From Notolepis coatsorum (taxonomy: Eukaryota > Chordata > Actinopteri > Aulopiformes > Paralepididae): a DNA stretch of 64,000 nucleotides. The stretch lies in contig OZ020591.1 in the NCBI GenBank assembly GCA_963971535.1, forward strand, positions 12,020,891 through 12,084,890. The letters are read 5' to 3'. Of this stretch, positions 43,549-55,113 are shown one piece after another. The notes beneath the pieces are model-generated. The model ran no database searches and was not told where the DNA came from. It saw only the letters and a list, made by a program, of their open reading frames with translations. A program made the position numbers and the translations under genes. Numbering within the stretch: position 1 is the stretch's first letter; each line of letters starts with the position of its first letter.

Positions 43549-46470
43549 TTGAGTGTCATCCCGATTCTGATCACCAAAAGACTAATCAATTACTCATTAT
43601 CACGTCCCATATGTAAATCTAACCTTATCAATATCAGTGTTCAACCACAGACTATCTCACACCCCACTACAGAACCCGTACAGCTAAAACTAGCACTGTT
43701 CAACGTTAGAGCGCTGAAACAAAAATCATTTCTGATAAATGAACTCATAGTAAAACATGGTGTACATTGTATGTTTTTAGTAGAGACATGGTTAGACAAT
43801 ATCACTGGTGTAGCAACACTGATTGAGACCTGCCCTTCCAATTTTAAATTCTATCAATCAAACAGACAGAGTGGGAGGGGAGGAGGAATAGCAGCAATCA
43901 TCTCCACTCAATTTGTGTGCAATGATATTGACCTGGGAACATTTTTATCATTTGAATACCTTGCTATTGTATTGAAAACAGAAATGCCAGTAATATGTGT
44001 GACATTGTATCGACCACCAAGGTACTCGCCACTCTTCATACAGGAATTTTCAGAACTCATATCGATCTGCATTACCAGGTATGATAGAATCATTCTTAAT
44101 GGAGATCTAAATATTCATATCAACAAAAAGGATGACCCCAGGGGTTGTGAGTTTCTGAACCTACTGGACAGTTTTGGACTGATGCAACATGTTCACGAGG
44201 CCACCCACCAACATGGCAACACTCTGGACCTACTAATAACAACAGGGCTAAACATTGAGAATATATCAGTAAAACAAATTCCAATTTCTGACCATTATTG
44301 TGTGTTCTATGGTACAAGCCTAATATTACATAAGACCAGAAGCGAATTCCTAGTTCACAGAAGGCTTCTGGACGCTAGAGCTGAAGCAAAATTCTCTAGT
44401 ATGATGAAATCATATGACCAATGCAGTGAATCCTCCTTAAATCAGCAAGTGCAAAACTTCCACAACACCTTGTCAACCGTGTTAGATACTGTTGCCCCTC
44501 TAAAGGTTAAAAAGGTAAAAACTGATAGAATCTCTCCATGGCTAAATAAAACCAATGTTAAAGATAACAAGAGAAAATGTAGGATAGCCGAGCGAAAATG
44601 GAGGAAACTCAAACTCACAGCTCACTTTAATTTATACAAAGACGCCATGGGCGCATACAATAAGGCAATACAACTTGCGAGAAAGGAATATTTTTCCAAA
44701 ATGATCTCAGAAAATATGGGTAACTCGAGGGTACTTTTTTCCACCATTGACCGGCTGATTAACATACCACCCCCCCATATACCGCAGCAATCAGCCACAA
44801 AATGTGAAGAGTTCGCAGTTTTCTTTAATGAAAAAATATCATTGATTAGAGCAAGCATTACCGCTGATATGGATCTGGCTATGAGTGAAACCCCACCTGA
44901 GATAACTATGGGGGAATTCACATGTATTACATTACCTGACCTCTGTAAGATTGTCTCTGAGTGTAATTCCGCCACCTCCTGCCTCGATCCTATACCAACA
45001 GCATTTCTCAAGCGGGTGTTTGATAGTGTCTCAAATCATGTTCTTGAAATCATAAATATGTCTCTTCAAACAGGCACTTTTCCAGATGCATTTAAAACAG
45101 CTGTAGTAAAACCACTACTAAAGAAAACAAACTTAGATGTAAATGAACTAAAAAGCTATAGGCCAATATCGAACCTTCCATTTATCAGCAAGATATTAGA
45201 AAAGATAGTCTCAGTACAAATAAACTCCTTTCTCAAAGATAATAACATCATGGATGAACTACAATCAGGTTTCAGAACAAATCACAGCACTGAAACTGCC
45301 CTTACCAAAATAGTTAGCGACCTCAGGCTAAACTCCGATGCTGGCAAAGTCTCAATTCTTGTCCTATTGGACCTTAGTGCAGCGTTCGATACGATTGACC
45401 ATAATATCTTGATCAGTCGTCTAGAAAGACTGGTTGGCTTTTCCGATCATGTACTAAATTGGCTCATAACATACATTAAGGGAAGAAGGTTCTATGTTAA
45501 GCTTGGAGACAATGTATCCGAGGAACATAACAGCAATTTTGGAGTCGCACAAGGAAGCTGCCTTGGTCCATTACTCTTCTCACTATATATGCTGCCCCTC
45601 GGGGACATCATTCGAGACCACAATGTATGCTTCCATAGTTATGCTGATGATACACAACTATATATCTCCGCAGAACCAAATAACACTACAGCCATACAGT
45701 CCATTACAAATTGTCTGTTAGCAATAAACAAGTGGATGAACAATAACTTCCTAAAATTAAACGAAAGCAAGACCGAAATCCTATTGATCGGCCCAAAAGC
45801 GAAAAGGGAAGTGCTTTGTAAAAACCTGGGGAGTCTGTCATCCTATGTAAAGACTGAGGTTACAAGCCTAGGTGTCATCTTGGACTCAGACCTGACCTTT
45901 AAGTCTCATATAAATAAGGCCATGAAAACGTCATTCTTCCACCTAAGAAACATAGCGAAAGTAAGACCTTTCGTAAATAAAAAGGATGCAGAGAAACTTA
46001 TTCATGCTTTTGTATCAAGTCGGCTTGACTATTGTAATGCACTGTTCACTGGTCTTCCCAAAGCAACCATTGGGAAGCTTCAGCTTATCCAAAACTCTGC
46101 AGCTCGATTACTAACTCATACAAGGAGAAGAGAACATATCACTCCAGTCCTGGCCACTCTGCACTGGCTTCCAATAACTCATAGAATTGATTTTAAGGTC
46201 CTTTTCCTAACATATAAAGCTCTTAATGAGCAAGGCCCAAAATACATAGCAAATTCCCTAGTTAGTTATCTGCCCTCAAGAACGCTACGGTCATCCACTA
46301 CAGGTTTACTAGACACGCCCAGAAACCAAAAAAGGATAGGAAGTATGGCATTTGCCAACTATGCCCCAAAACTATGGAACACACTACCAACACACATCAG
46401 AAACGCCAGCTCTATACACATTTTTAAAGGAAAATTAAAAACGTACCTATACAGTCTAGCTTACAAATAG
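43549..46470 (+). CDS. L2 ORF2: APE endonuclease plus reverse transcriptase, 973 aa
   Basis: Endonuclease: LALFNVRALKQK (Asn), LVETWL with E79, TLYRPP, NGDLNIHI with D186 and N188, TLDLLI, and SDHY with S247-D248-H249. Reverse transcriptase: VVKPLLKK, SYRPISNLPFISKILEKI, LQSGFRTNHSTETAL, LVLLDLSAAFDTIDH, GVAQGSCLGPLLFSLYM, and HSYADDTQLYIS with Y698-A699-D700-D701. The C-terminal blocks are SRLDYCNALFTGLP, LHWLPITHRIDFK and KLWNTLPTHIRN. All known catalytic residues are intact and the frame has no stop. The first codon listed is TTG; the first ATG in frame is codon 75, already inside the endonuclease. The frame is the same as ORF1 and is open from the codon after its TGA (43486), so the true N-terminus may be a readthrough or reinitiation product. 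The protein cuts target DNA and primes reverse transcription of the element RNA. Confidence 0.92.
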   Translation: MSVIPILITKRLINYSLSRPICKSNLINISVQPQTISHPTTEPVQLKLALFNVRALKQKSFLINELIVKHGVHCMFLVETWLDNITGVATLIETCPSNFKFYQSNRQSGRGGGIAAIISTQFVCNDIDLGTFLSFEYLAIVLKTEMPVICVTLYRPPRYSPLFIQEFSELISICITRYDRIILNGDLNIHINKKDDPRGCEFLNLLDSFGLMQHVHEATHQHGNTLDLLITTGLNIENISVKQIPISDHYCVFYGTSLILHKTRSEFLVHRRLLDARAEAKFSSMMKSYDQCSESSLNQQVQNFHNTLSTVLDTVAPLKVKKVKTDRISPWLNKTNVKDNKRKCRIAERKWRKLKLTAHFNLYKDAMGAYNKAIQLARKEYFSKMISENMGNSRVLFSTIDRLINIPPPHIPQQSATKCEEFAVFFNEKISLIRASITADMDLAMSETPPEITMGEFTCITLPDLCKIVSECNSATSCLDPIPTAFLKRVFDSVSNHVLEIINMSLQTGTFPDAFKTAVVKPLLKKTNLDVNELKSYRPISNLPFISKILEKIVSVQINSFLKDNNIMDELQSGFRTNHSTETALTKIVSDLRLNSDAGKVSILVLLDLSAAFDTIDHNILISRLERLVGFSDHVLNWLITYIKGRRFYVKLGDNVSEEHNSNFGVAQGSCLGPLLFSLYMLPLGDIIRDHNVCFHSYADDTQLYISAEPNNTTAIQSITNCLLAINKWMNNNFLKLNESKTEILLIGPKAKREVLCKNLGSLSSYVKTEVTSLGVILDSDLTFKSHINKAMKTSFFHLRNIAKVRPFVNKKDAEKLIHAFVSSRLDYCNALFTGLPKATIGKLQLIQNSAARLLTHTRRREHITPVLATLHWLPITHRIDFKVLFLTYKALNEQGPKYIANSLVSYLPSRTLRSSTTGLLDTPRNQKRIGSMAFANYAPKLWNTLPTHIRNASSIHIFKGKLKTYLYSLAYK

Positions 46471-46539
46471 TTATGGCTTGGAAAAACCTGATGGATCCAT
46501 GAGGCTAGGATAAGCCTTGTGGACCCAACTTTTTAGATG

Positions 46540-46885
46540 AAGGAACGGGTACATAGGAGACACGCCTCCAGTTTTTAAAAAGTTTTTGACACGCCTCAGC
46601 TTCTGAGCTGAAGGAGTGTTTTTGCGGACCTCCCAAACTTTCAAACTTTTTAGATGAAGGAATGGGTACAATAGGAGACACGCCTCCAGTTTTTCAAACG
46701 TTTTTGACACACCTCAGCTTCTGAGCTGAAGGCGTGTTTTTGCGGACCTCCCAAACTTTCAAACTTTTTAGATGAAGGAATGGGTACAATAGGAGACACG
46801 CCTCCAGTTTTTCAAAAGTTTTTGACACGCCTCAGCTTCTGAGCTGAAGGCGTGTTTCTGCGGACCTCCCAAACTTTCAAACTTT
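46540..46885 (+). repeat. 118-bp repeat (3 units) in the L2 3' UTR
   Basis: Units contain TTTTTAGATGAAGGAATGGG, ACACGCCTCCAGTTTTTC, CTCAGCTTCTGAGCTGAAGG and GCGGACCTCCCAAACTTTC. The last block is also in the 5' UTR at 42045. A second module, GATGGATCCATGGGACTTGG...GGACCCAACT, occurs at 46490, 46945 and 47042. A TTA/ATT microsatellite lies at about 47265-47310. Confidence 0.88.
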
Positions 46886-47264
46886 AGACTGTTTTCTTTA
46901 TGCGTTTTTCTTTTTCTTTCTTTCTACCACAAGACGCGGCCACTGATGGGTCCATGGGACTTGGATAAGTCCTGTGGACCCAACTCTGGCCACTGACCAC
47001 ATGAGCGAACGGGTACATACGCACACAAATACACGGCCACTGATGGATCCATGGGACTTGGTAAAGCACTATGGACCCAACTATGACCACTGATAAAAAC
47101 GTAACTACACTAGCATTATAAGACCTAAACATTGCTACCTACCATACAAGTGCATTGGTTTAGTGCATTTCCGGTTGCCACTGAGCGGAAATGTTTGTGC
47201 GGACCTGTTCTCCCAAACTGGTAAGCAAATGACTGTTTTTACGTTATTTTCATTTTTACGTTAC

Positions 47265-47310
<46 letters not shown>

Positions 47311-47453
47311 TTTTTTTTTAACATTGATCTTAACTGATCACTATGACTTTATTGCTTCTATCGTTATATATGCCTATAATTGTGTACAGCACTTTGAGCT
47401 ACATGACATGTATGAAAGGTGCTTTATAAATACTTACTTACTTACTTACTTAC

Positions 47454-47490
47454 TTTCACTACCACACCACAGAAGGGTTAACACCTTTTC
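47454..47490 (+). repeat. TTAA satellite remnant right of the L2
   Basis: TTTCACTACCACACCACAG, then AAGGGTTAACACC, continues the unit that is cut at 41950. Confidence 0.85.
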
Positions 47491-48445
<955 letters not shown>

Positions 48446-48699
48446 AAAGCTCTATCAAAAGAGAACAAACAATGCACAAAGCCACAAAGGATTAAAGAGT
48501 AAAAAAAAATTAAAAGAAGTAGGCGGACTGACCCACCAGGATGCTGGCATAATCTGAAGTAGTGTGTAATCTTAAGAATTTGATATGAAAGGGTGTTTCC
48601 ACTTGTGGAGTAGTTTAGCTGAAGTGCTTTTCATGGGGTGGCTTGCAGATTGTCCTCAATTATTTCCATTCACACAGAATACCCACAGTGCTTCCCACA
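48446..48699. other. Unassigned sequence
   Basis: No gene or nameable repeat. Confidence 0.4.
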
Positions 48700-48897
48700 T
48701 GTAAATGAGGAAGCACTGCATTTATATAGCACTTTTATCCAAAGCGTTTTACAATTTGTTCCTCACATTTGACCCGTTCACTCCACACATTCACACACCG
48801 ACGGCGCAGGCGACCATGCAAGGTGCTCAACCTGCTCATCGGGAACCTACGGATTACCAGACGACTGCTCTACCTCCTGAGCCACTGTCGCCCCAAT
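48700..48897 (-). mobile_element. tRNA-derived SINE, short, L2-type tail
   Basis: On the minus strand: GGCGACAGTGGCTCAGGAGG and TAGAGCAGTCGTCTGGTAAT as the head, GTAGGTTCCCGATGAGC where a B box would be (degenerate), then AACGCTTTGGATAAAAGTGC and TATATAAATGCAGTG as the tail. The middle is shortened. Confidence 0.78.
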
Positions 48898-49205
48898 GTA
48901 GATTTATTTAGAAGATTACTTCACCAAAAAAAACACAATGCTGATAAATGTTGCACATAATCTCACACACATCCAAAAACTCTATTAGAGACTCTATTGA
49001 GAGTGAGTGAGTTTTGAATATGGCCACCAGTGATGATGTCACGGCACGAATACGGTCGCATTCAAACTGATTAACTCTCAGTCACTGTCAAACTAAACGA
49101 ATTTGTGCAAAACTGTTTAGAACCTTCAGAACCTTTTCAAGGCTGGTTACTATGAACACACAAATCCATTGTTTATAAAGTCTCATATTATGAAATCTTA
49201 TGATT
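48898..49205. other. Unassigned sequence
   Basis: Two related GTGTGTGAGATTAT-type motifs in inverted arrangement occur near 48960 (TAATCTCACACAC) and 49707. No gene. Confidence 0.4.
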
Positions 49206-49702
49206 TGGTTTACTATAAAACTATATGCAAATAATGTACAGAGCTAAAGCAAAGTTACTCCCAGATGGGGTGCAAAGTTTTTTTTCAATACATGAAAGAA
49301 AATATGATTTGAGAGATATTTGTAAATTTACTGTTCAAAAAGCTAAGAAAGGGATTAAAAGGAGGTGTATTTCTATTATTGGGGTTAACTTGTGGAACAA
49401 TGCGGATATACAGTTAAGAATGAGTCATTCGATTTTGGTTTTTAAGAAAAAGGTTTGTAAAGCTATTTTTGAAAACTACAAGGGTGAATAACACTGTTTT
49501 GTTTTCTTTTTTTCTTTTAGAATACTGTTCTGGAATCTACATTTTTGTATTTTTTTGGTAAGAATATAGGACAGGCACATATAAGCACTATGCTTCAGTC
49601 TGTACCTTTTCAGTCACTGTAAAAATCAAATATTGATAAATGATGGTGTATATTGTATTGTGTGAGATGATGACTGAAAAAATAAACTACTACTACTACT
49701 AG
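49206..49702 (+). pseudogene. LINE ORF2 extreme C-terminus and 3' UTR
   Basis: The plus strand reads MYRAKAKLLPDGVQSFFS, RKYDLRDICKF, RRCISIIGVNLWNNADIQL and FKKKVCKAIFENYKGE, then stop. The LRxxxxF...GVxLWN pattern is that of a fish CR1-like LINE C-terminus (family resemblance). The 3' UTR ends AAAAATAAACTACTACTACT. 5'-truncated. Confidence 0.7.
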
Positions 49703-50218
49703 ATGTGTGTGAGATTATGTGCTAAATAAATATCAGTGTTTTTTTGAAGTGCCCCTTTAATACTGCCACGGGGCCAGTAGATACCTCGTACCACTTCTTC
49801 CACGCGTGTGGGGCGGTGCCACACAGTTGCTTCGACCCCGAGAGGAATTGCTTGGAAGATCCTACGGCACTAATGCAGGCTCGGTACAGGGGGGGTGGGG
49901 GTCTTCAATAATGCCTACTATTTTAGGAACTTGACCCTTTTACTCGTTCAAAGCAGTTGACACGTAAAAAATGGAAACACTTCTATTATGCCTCTGTTCC
50001 ATCATCCACATGACGGCCTGTATGTGAGGGGAACTTAAAATCACCAGGCCCCCCCCCCCCCCCCCCTGGCTGCTCTTAGCGTGTCTCAAAGGGCGGCAGT
50101 ATAATCACACTGATAGCCATGAATGGAGGTATTGTCTTTCAGAGGAGGCTCAAGCCTTTTCGTTTTCCAACATGGGAAGAGCAGCGGTTAGCAAGGATGT
50201 TAGTGGAATTACTAGGCC
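49703..50218. other. Unassigned sequence with C run
   Basis: A C run at 50050-50067. No gene. The left part repeats GATGTGTGTGAGATTATGTG motifs. Confidence 0.4.
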
Positions 50219-51115
50219 AGGGGTTCCCAAACTTTTCAGGCCGCGACCCCCAAATAACGGTGTCAGAGAGCCGCGACCCCCACTGTAGGAGGTACAAAAA
50301 TAAAATAATAATAATAATAATAATAATAATAATTTTTTATTTTAAATTTTTTTAAATAAATGGAAATGTATGGTTGAAACATGCAAACGTTCAAACGCAC
50401 ACACACTAATAAGCATTGGAGGCTTTTAACCAGGGCCGGACTGGGGAAATCATTCAGGCCAGGAAATATAGTGCAAAATATAGCCCCAGTCAGGCCATTT
50501 TTTAAGCGGGGGGTCTGGGGGTCCCCCACCAGGAAATCTTTTGTTACAAAGACTTAATTTACTGCATTCTGGTGCAGGAATTCTTTTATTTGTACCCTTT
50601 AAATGCCAGTGTTTGTGATGGCATCACAAATTATTGTTAAAAAACAGGCTAGCGTATGATTAGCAACAACACAGATTTTTATGGATTTTCAGTTTTTTTG
50701 TAATTGATAAAAAATACAATCTTATTCAACTTCAGCCCTGATCATAACACCACATATTCATTTTACTAACCCTTTAAATGTGTGTGATGGCATATATTTG
50801 CAATATATCAAATGCAAAGTAGATTTTTCTGGGGGGGATTATTACAGGCTAGCATGTGTCAATGATTAGCCGTTTTTTGTAAGGGTCCCGCCTCCACCAA
50901 TCACATGCGGCTCCCTTTGTGTGTGTGTGAGAGCAAGAGAGAGAGAGATAGTTCTCCAACTTGTGTGAGTTGCAGTGATCTCCTGGTTGTTCCCCACCTA
51001 GGTTATCTAACTATTGCGCTGGTGCAACTAGAAACACTGGCCTGGCCTGCTTCTAAGTTCTAAATTTGGATATATATATATATTTTTTTATCATCTGGCG
51101 ACCCCCCCCCCCTCG
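50219..51115. mobile_element. Nested hAT elements
   Basis: Outer: the left end CAGGGGTTCCCAAACTTTTC and repeated GCCGCGACCCCC are typical of a vertebrate hAT group; a likely right part is CATCTGGCGACCCCC near 51095. Inner: CAGGGCCGGACTGGGGAAAT at 50431 starts a copy of the family at 31425-33909, extending to about 51070 (GCCTGGCCTGCTTCTAAG). No transposase. The right boundaries are uncertain. Confidence 0.6.
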
Positions 51116-51472
51116 TGGACTAGGCCACCAGGCCTGCCTAATGACCAGGAGAGTATAGCTTCACTACATGGAATTAGACTAGCAGTTTAACTACATTTTG
51201 GTCACTCGCTGCCGGTAGTTCAACTGAATGTGAAGTGACATAGTAGTTAATTCCTTATTTATTTTTGTATTTATTTGAGTTTGTTTACATTTTGAGGTGG
51301 AGTTAATTACTGGACCAAAGATGTTGGCTACTATAAAAGAAAGGAATTATCTCTATAGTAGGCTAGTGGCAGTGGTGGTGGTGGTGGTAAAAACTAATTG
51401 AAATATATATATATATATAATAATATTATTAGAAGTAGTGGTGGTTTTTTACTACTAATACTACCACCACCG

Positions 51473-51785
<313 letters not shown>

Positions 51786-52958
51786 TTGTACTTAAAGTGG
51801 AACTATTTTACTATTTCTTTCACTATTTGGGCACTTTTACACAATTCCTGTGAGTTTATGGAACACCTCTGTAATTATAATTTTTTTTAATTCATTGTTT
51901 TGTATTTCTAATCAAGTCCTCAAAAACAGCATTTTTTCTACCTCAAGATCTCGAGCCGTTTTGAGCCTGGGCTCCAACCACTGTGTGCAGCTCATCATGT
52001 ACCTGATGGCACACAGCCACATTATCATGCAGCTGTGTCTCTCTGACATCACAAATCAGCACATTTTCAGATGACTCAGTTCAGTGAGGGTGAATATTGT
52101 GAGAGGAGAATTGGAAGAATGCGCCAATATGAGAATTAGAGACATAGATCATATTAATATAAGTCCACATAGCTAGGAAACAATGCTAAACACTGAAAAA
52201 GGCCATTTATAAGATAGTTCCCCTTTAATAAACTGTACTTTTATTTATTTCCCAACTTGTGTGTCCTTCACTCACCTCGCACAGAGTGAATCCTACGACC
52301 ACAGACGTCCTCACAGGTGCAGCATACTGCTGTTCATTATTTCTATCTTTAATTTGATATATCAAAGCATCAAACGCTTATTGTGGTGGACTTGTTGTTA
52401 AACATTAAAGGCAATAACCCATTCTCATTCAGAACATTTGAACAATAAAACTCTGTTAACTTCTGCTTTAGCAAACTTTGACCGCTTGATGAGAAGTGCA
52501 CCGCAGCGGTCTACCATATCCGTGGGCTATAAATGTATTTATTTATTTTACCTCTGTTTACTCGACATCGTTGTAAATGAGGGCAGCCTCGCTCGATGGT
52601 CTTCGGGGTTTTAAATAAATCTTTGAAAAAAAAATCACATTGCTGCTTTTGGATGAAAACCTTGCACAAAAAGTCAACTCCTAAGGAACAGGCCACAGGA
52701 CAAACAGATTGGTTTTCAGCCTCACACCCGCGCACGTCTTAAATAATCAAAACGGTTTTGAGTGTCAGTGTCGCAGAGTGGACCTGCCTGAAGCCAAGTA
52801 AACCTAATATCTCCGTTGGCCAGCGGGGTTCCTCTTTGGCTGACCGCTAAATGTTTTGTTTCCCACGCAGGAGACCCGGGTTTGAAGCCAGGTGGGTTAC
52901 AGTGGTGCCTTTTCCCAGAAGGTTTCTCTGTGGGGAGATCAAAGTGGATTTAGTCGTA
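51786..52958. other. Mostly unassigned; LINE-type tail and SINE-like piece
   Basis: 52545-52625 (GTTGTAAATGAGGGCAGCC...GTTTTAAATAAATC) resembles a LINE 3' tail. 52815-52920 (TTGGCCAGCGGGGTTCC...GGGTTTGAAGCC) resembles a degenerate tRNA-like head and recurs around 54322-54380 plus 55114-55150. No gene. Confidence 0.45.
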
Positions 52959-53193
52959 TACCTAATATCTCCCTGTGAACCTAACCTAAACCTAGTGAAC
53001 CTAATATCTCCCTGTGAACCTAACCTAAACCTAGTGAACCTAATATCTCCCTGTGAACCTAACCTAAACCTAGTGAACCTAATATCTCCCTGTGAACCTA
53101 ACCTAAACCTAGTGAACCTAATATCTCTCTGTGAACCTAACCTAAACCTAGTGAACCTAATATCTCCTTGTGAACCTAAACCTAAACCTAGTG
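52959..53193. repeat. 39-bp minisatellite, 6 units
   Basis: Units CCTAATATCTCCCTGTGAAC then CTAACCTAAACCTAGTGAA. The period is divisible by three, giving a repetitive open frame (LISPCEPNLNLVN). Confidence 0.93.
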
Positions 53194-53204
53194 TAATAGT
53201 AATA

Positions 53205-54280
53205 ATTAAGCATTACATCACGCGCAGGAGTGTGTTATACTCATTAGATCACGCCTAGTTTTGCCTTTGAGAACCAATGGTTCTCGAGCCGTAACGGCAC
53301 ATGGGGCAGGAGCCTATCTCCTGTTTCCGTAGCGTGAGGCAGCTTGATGTACAAGTACACCCCTTGGACATGACGCTAGTATGTCGCAAGGACTTCCCCC
53401 CAAACCAACCCTTGATGTTGAGTGTCAAGCAGGGAGACTATGGGTACCATTTTTAAATAGTCTTTGGTATGACTCTGCCGGGGCTTGAACTCCCAGCCTC
53501 CCGAACTCAGGGCGGACACTCTACCCACGAGGCCACTGAGCCGGTTAGACGGCCTAGGCGTGATCTAATGAGTATAACACACGACTTCAAGTGATGTAAT
53601 GCTTTTATACAATGGCCGAATTCACCCAACCTTATTGCTATACAATAAACACACAGTAATTGAAGCATAATGGAGATTTATTCACAAAACCATCCACAGA
53701 AAAAGTAGGTCAAATTTTTTTTTTAAGTTGCCTCCGTGTCTAGAAGCAGAGGGAGGTGCTACAAAGCATGCCATCTAACAACAAACTTCATATAAATCCC
53801 GCAATTTATTATTGTTTTGACAATGGGTCATGACAAACCAATTACATAATCCAACATATGTGTAAACAACTAACATATTCCAGTTGACTGTATATTTTTT
53901 TAATGATTTGTTACAAATATATCCATACTTCCATTGTGTCCGGGACATCCAGTGAAATCGCTTCGTGTGACAGTGTCCTTTTGAAGCAGAGGGAGGTGCT
54001 ACAAAGCATGCCATCTAACAACAAACTTCATATAAATCCCGCGATTTATTATTGTTTTGACAATGGGTCATGACAAACCAATTACATAATCCAACATATG
54101 TGTAACGAACTAACATATTCCAGTTGACTGTATCTTTTTTGGAGGATTCGTTCAAAATATATTCATACTTCCATTTGTCTATCTATCTTCGTATATGTGT
54201 TATACGAAATAACAACGTCTAACTTGACTGTTTCAGCCAATCAGAATGAAAGAAATTTGCATGCCATTGTATAATATTAA
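53205..54280. mobile_element. Palindrome-bearing element, copy 2
   Basis: TTAAGCATTACATCACGCGC at the left; a perfect 27-bp stem (53232-53258 with 53554-53580) that encloses a SINE; then CTATACAATAAACACACAG and AAAACCATCCACAGAAAAAG, as in copy 1. 53743-53983 and 53984-54190 are two diverged direct repeats (GAAGCAGAGGGAGGTGCTAC...CAGTTGACTGTAT). The end is AAATTTGCATGCCATTGTAT at about 54278. CCTAGTGTAATAGTAATAAT flanks the whole on both sides (53187 and 54282). Confidence 0.65.
53270..53552 (-). mobile_element. tRNA-derived SINE inside the stem of copy 2
   Basis: On the minus strand: GGCTCAGTGGCCTCGTGGG, then TAGAGTGTCCGCCCTGAG (A-box region), GGGAGTTCAAGCCCCGGC (B box), then a body ending GCTGCCTCACGCTACGG and CCTGCCCCATGTGCCG. 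Full-length tRNA head, no obvious A tail. Confidence 0.78.
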
Positions 54281-54383
54281 ACCTAGTGTAATAGTAATAA
54301 TATTAGGTGACTATTATCTCCCTGGCCATCAGGTTGCCTTTTTGTTGACCGGATGCTGTTTGGTTTCCCATGCAGGAGAGGAG

Positions 54384-55113
54384 CAGGCACGTGCACACAT
54401 AGAGGCCAAGGGGTGCTTGAGCACCTGCCTTTTTGAGCCTCATCAAAAAAGTGCCCTTTTTGGAGAGAAAAAAATTACCGTTACGCATATAGACTGCCCT
54501 TCCAACTGAAAAATGTCAGGATAGAATAAAAATATTCGGTAAAGAGAGAGAGATGCCCCATATTCCATTGCAGTTTGCACGGCCTCCTCAGCGTGCCTCT
54601 CCGCGGACCTATATATTTTATGCATAGCGTGGGTGGTGATGATGATGATGATGATAGAAACCGCTGTGGCGCATACAGTTGAATGCTGGTATTATACTCA
54701 TTGAGGGACACGAAGAAGTCAAGCCCGATGGGATTTGGGAATCTCAAATACAAATCGGGATTGGAATAAAAAATGCATTTATATTAAACAATACAGAATA
54801 TACAGCACTTCTTGGGGTCTGTAGGGTAAGCACTTATTCCCTCCCCCCTGAACATTTATGGAGATGTATGGGCCTTTTAAGTCAGTGATAAAAGTGTCTT
54901 TCAAGGATAAGTGAGCTCCTGTACTGATTATTATAGTTCAATATTCAATATTTGATCACCAAAACCCCCCAAAAAGCATAAAAAGGGGGCCCCCCGCCCG
55001 AAAAGGGCCCTTATAAAATGCGCTATGCGCGCTCGGTTAATATATACACACAAGTGTAGTGCCCTTTTCAGCCTTTGAGCACCTGCCGCTCTAAAGTCCT
55101 GTGCACGTCCCTG
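54384..55113. mobile_element. hAT-type MITE (730 bp) with 8-bp flanks
   Basis: The terminal inverted repeats CAGGCACGTGCACA and complement of TGTGCACGTCCCTG differ at one position. Flanks are GAGAGGAG (54376-54383) and CAGAGGAG (55114-55121). Subterminal GAGCACCTGCC occurs at both ends in inverse orientation. No transposase ORF. Confidence 0.82.

Larger units (their letters stand above)
41951..47453 (+). mobile_element. Apparently full-length L2-clade LINE (about 5.5 kb)
   Basis: The order is 5' UTR (about 300 bp), ORF1 (42253-43485), ORF2 (43549-46470), 3' UTR (about 980 bp) and a tail of TACT repeats after GCACTTTGAGCTACATGAC...GAAAGGTGCTTTATAAATA, the L2-type terminal motif. The satellite unit breaks off as GGTTAACCC before the element and resumes as TTTCACTACCACACCACAG after it, which places the insertion inside the array with at most a 2-bp duplication. 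Both ORFs are open with all catalytic residues, so it may still be competent. Features of note: ORF1 and ORF2 share one frame; the 3' UTR holds copies of 5' UTR sequence. Internal promoter motifs were not identified. Confidence 0.9.

Noticed and set aside
46471..47132. Minus-strand frames in the L2 3' UTR
   Set aside because: Produced by the 118-bp repeats on the strand opposite to the element.
52959..53193. Interstitial telomere repeat
   Set aside because: The unit is 39 bp and lacks the hexamer period of vertebrate telomeres.
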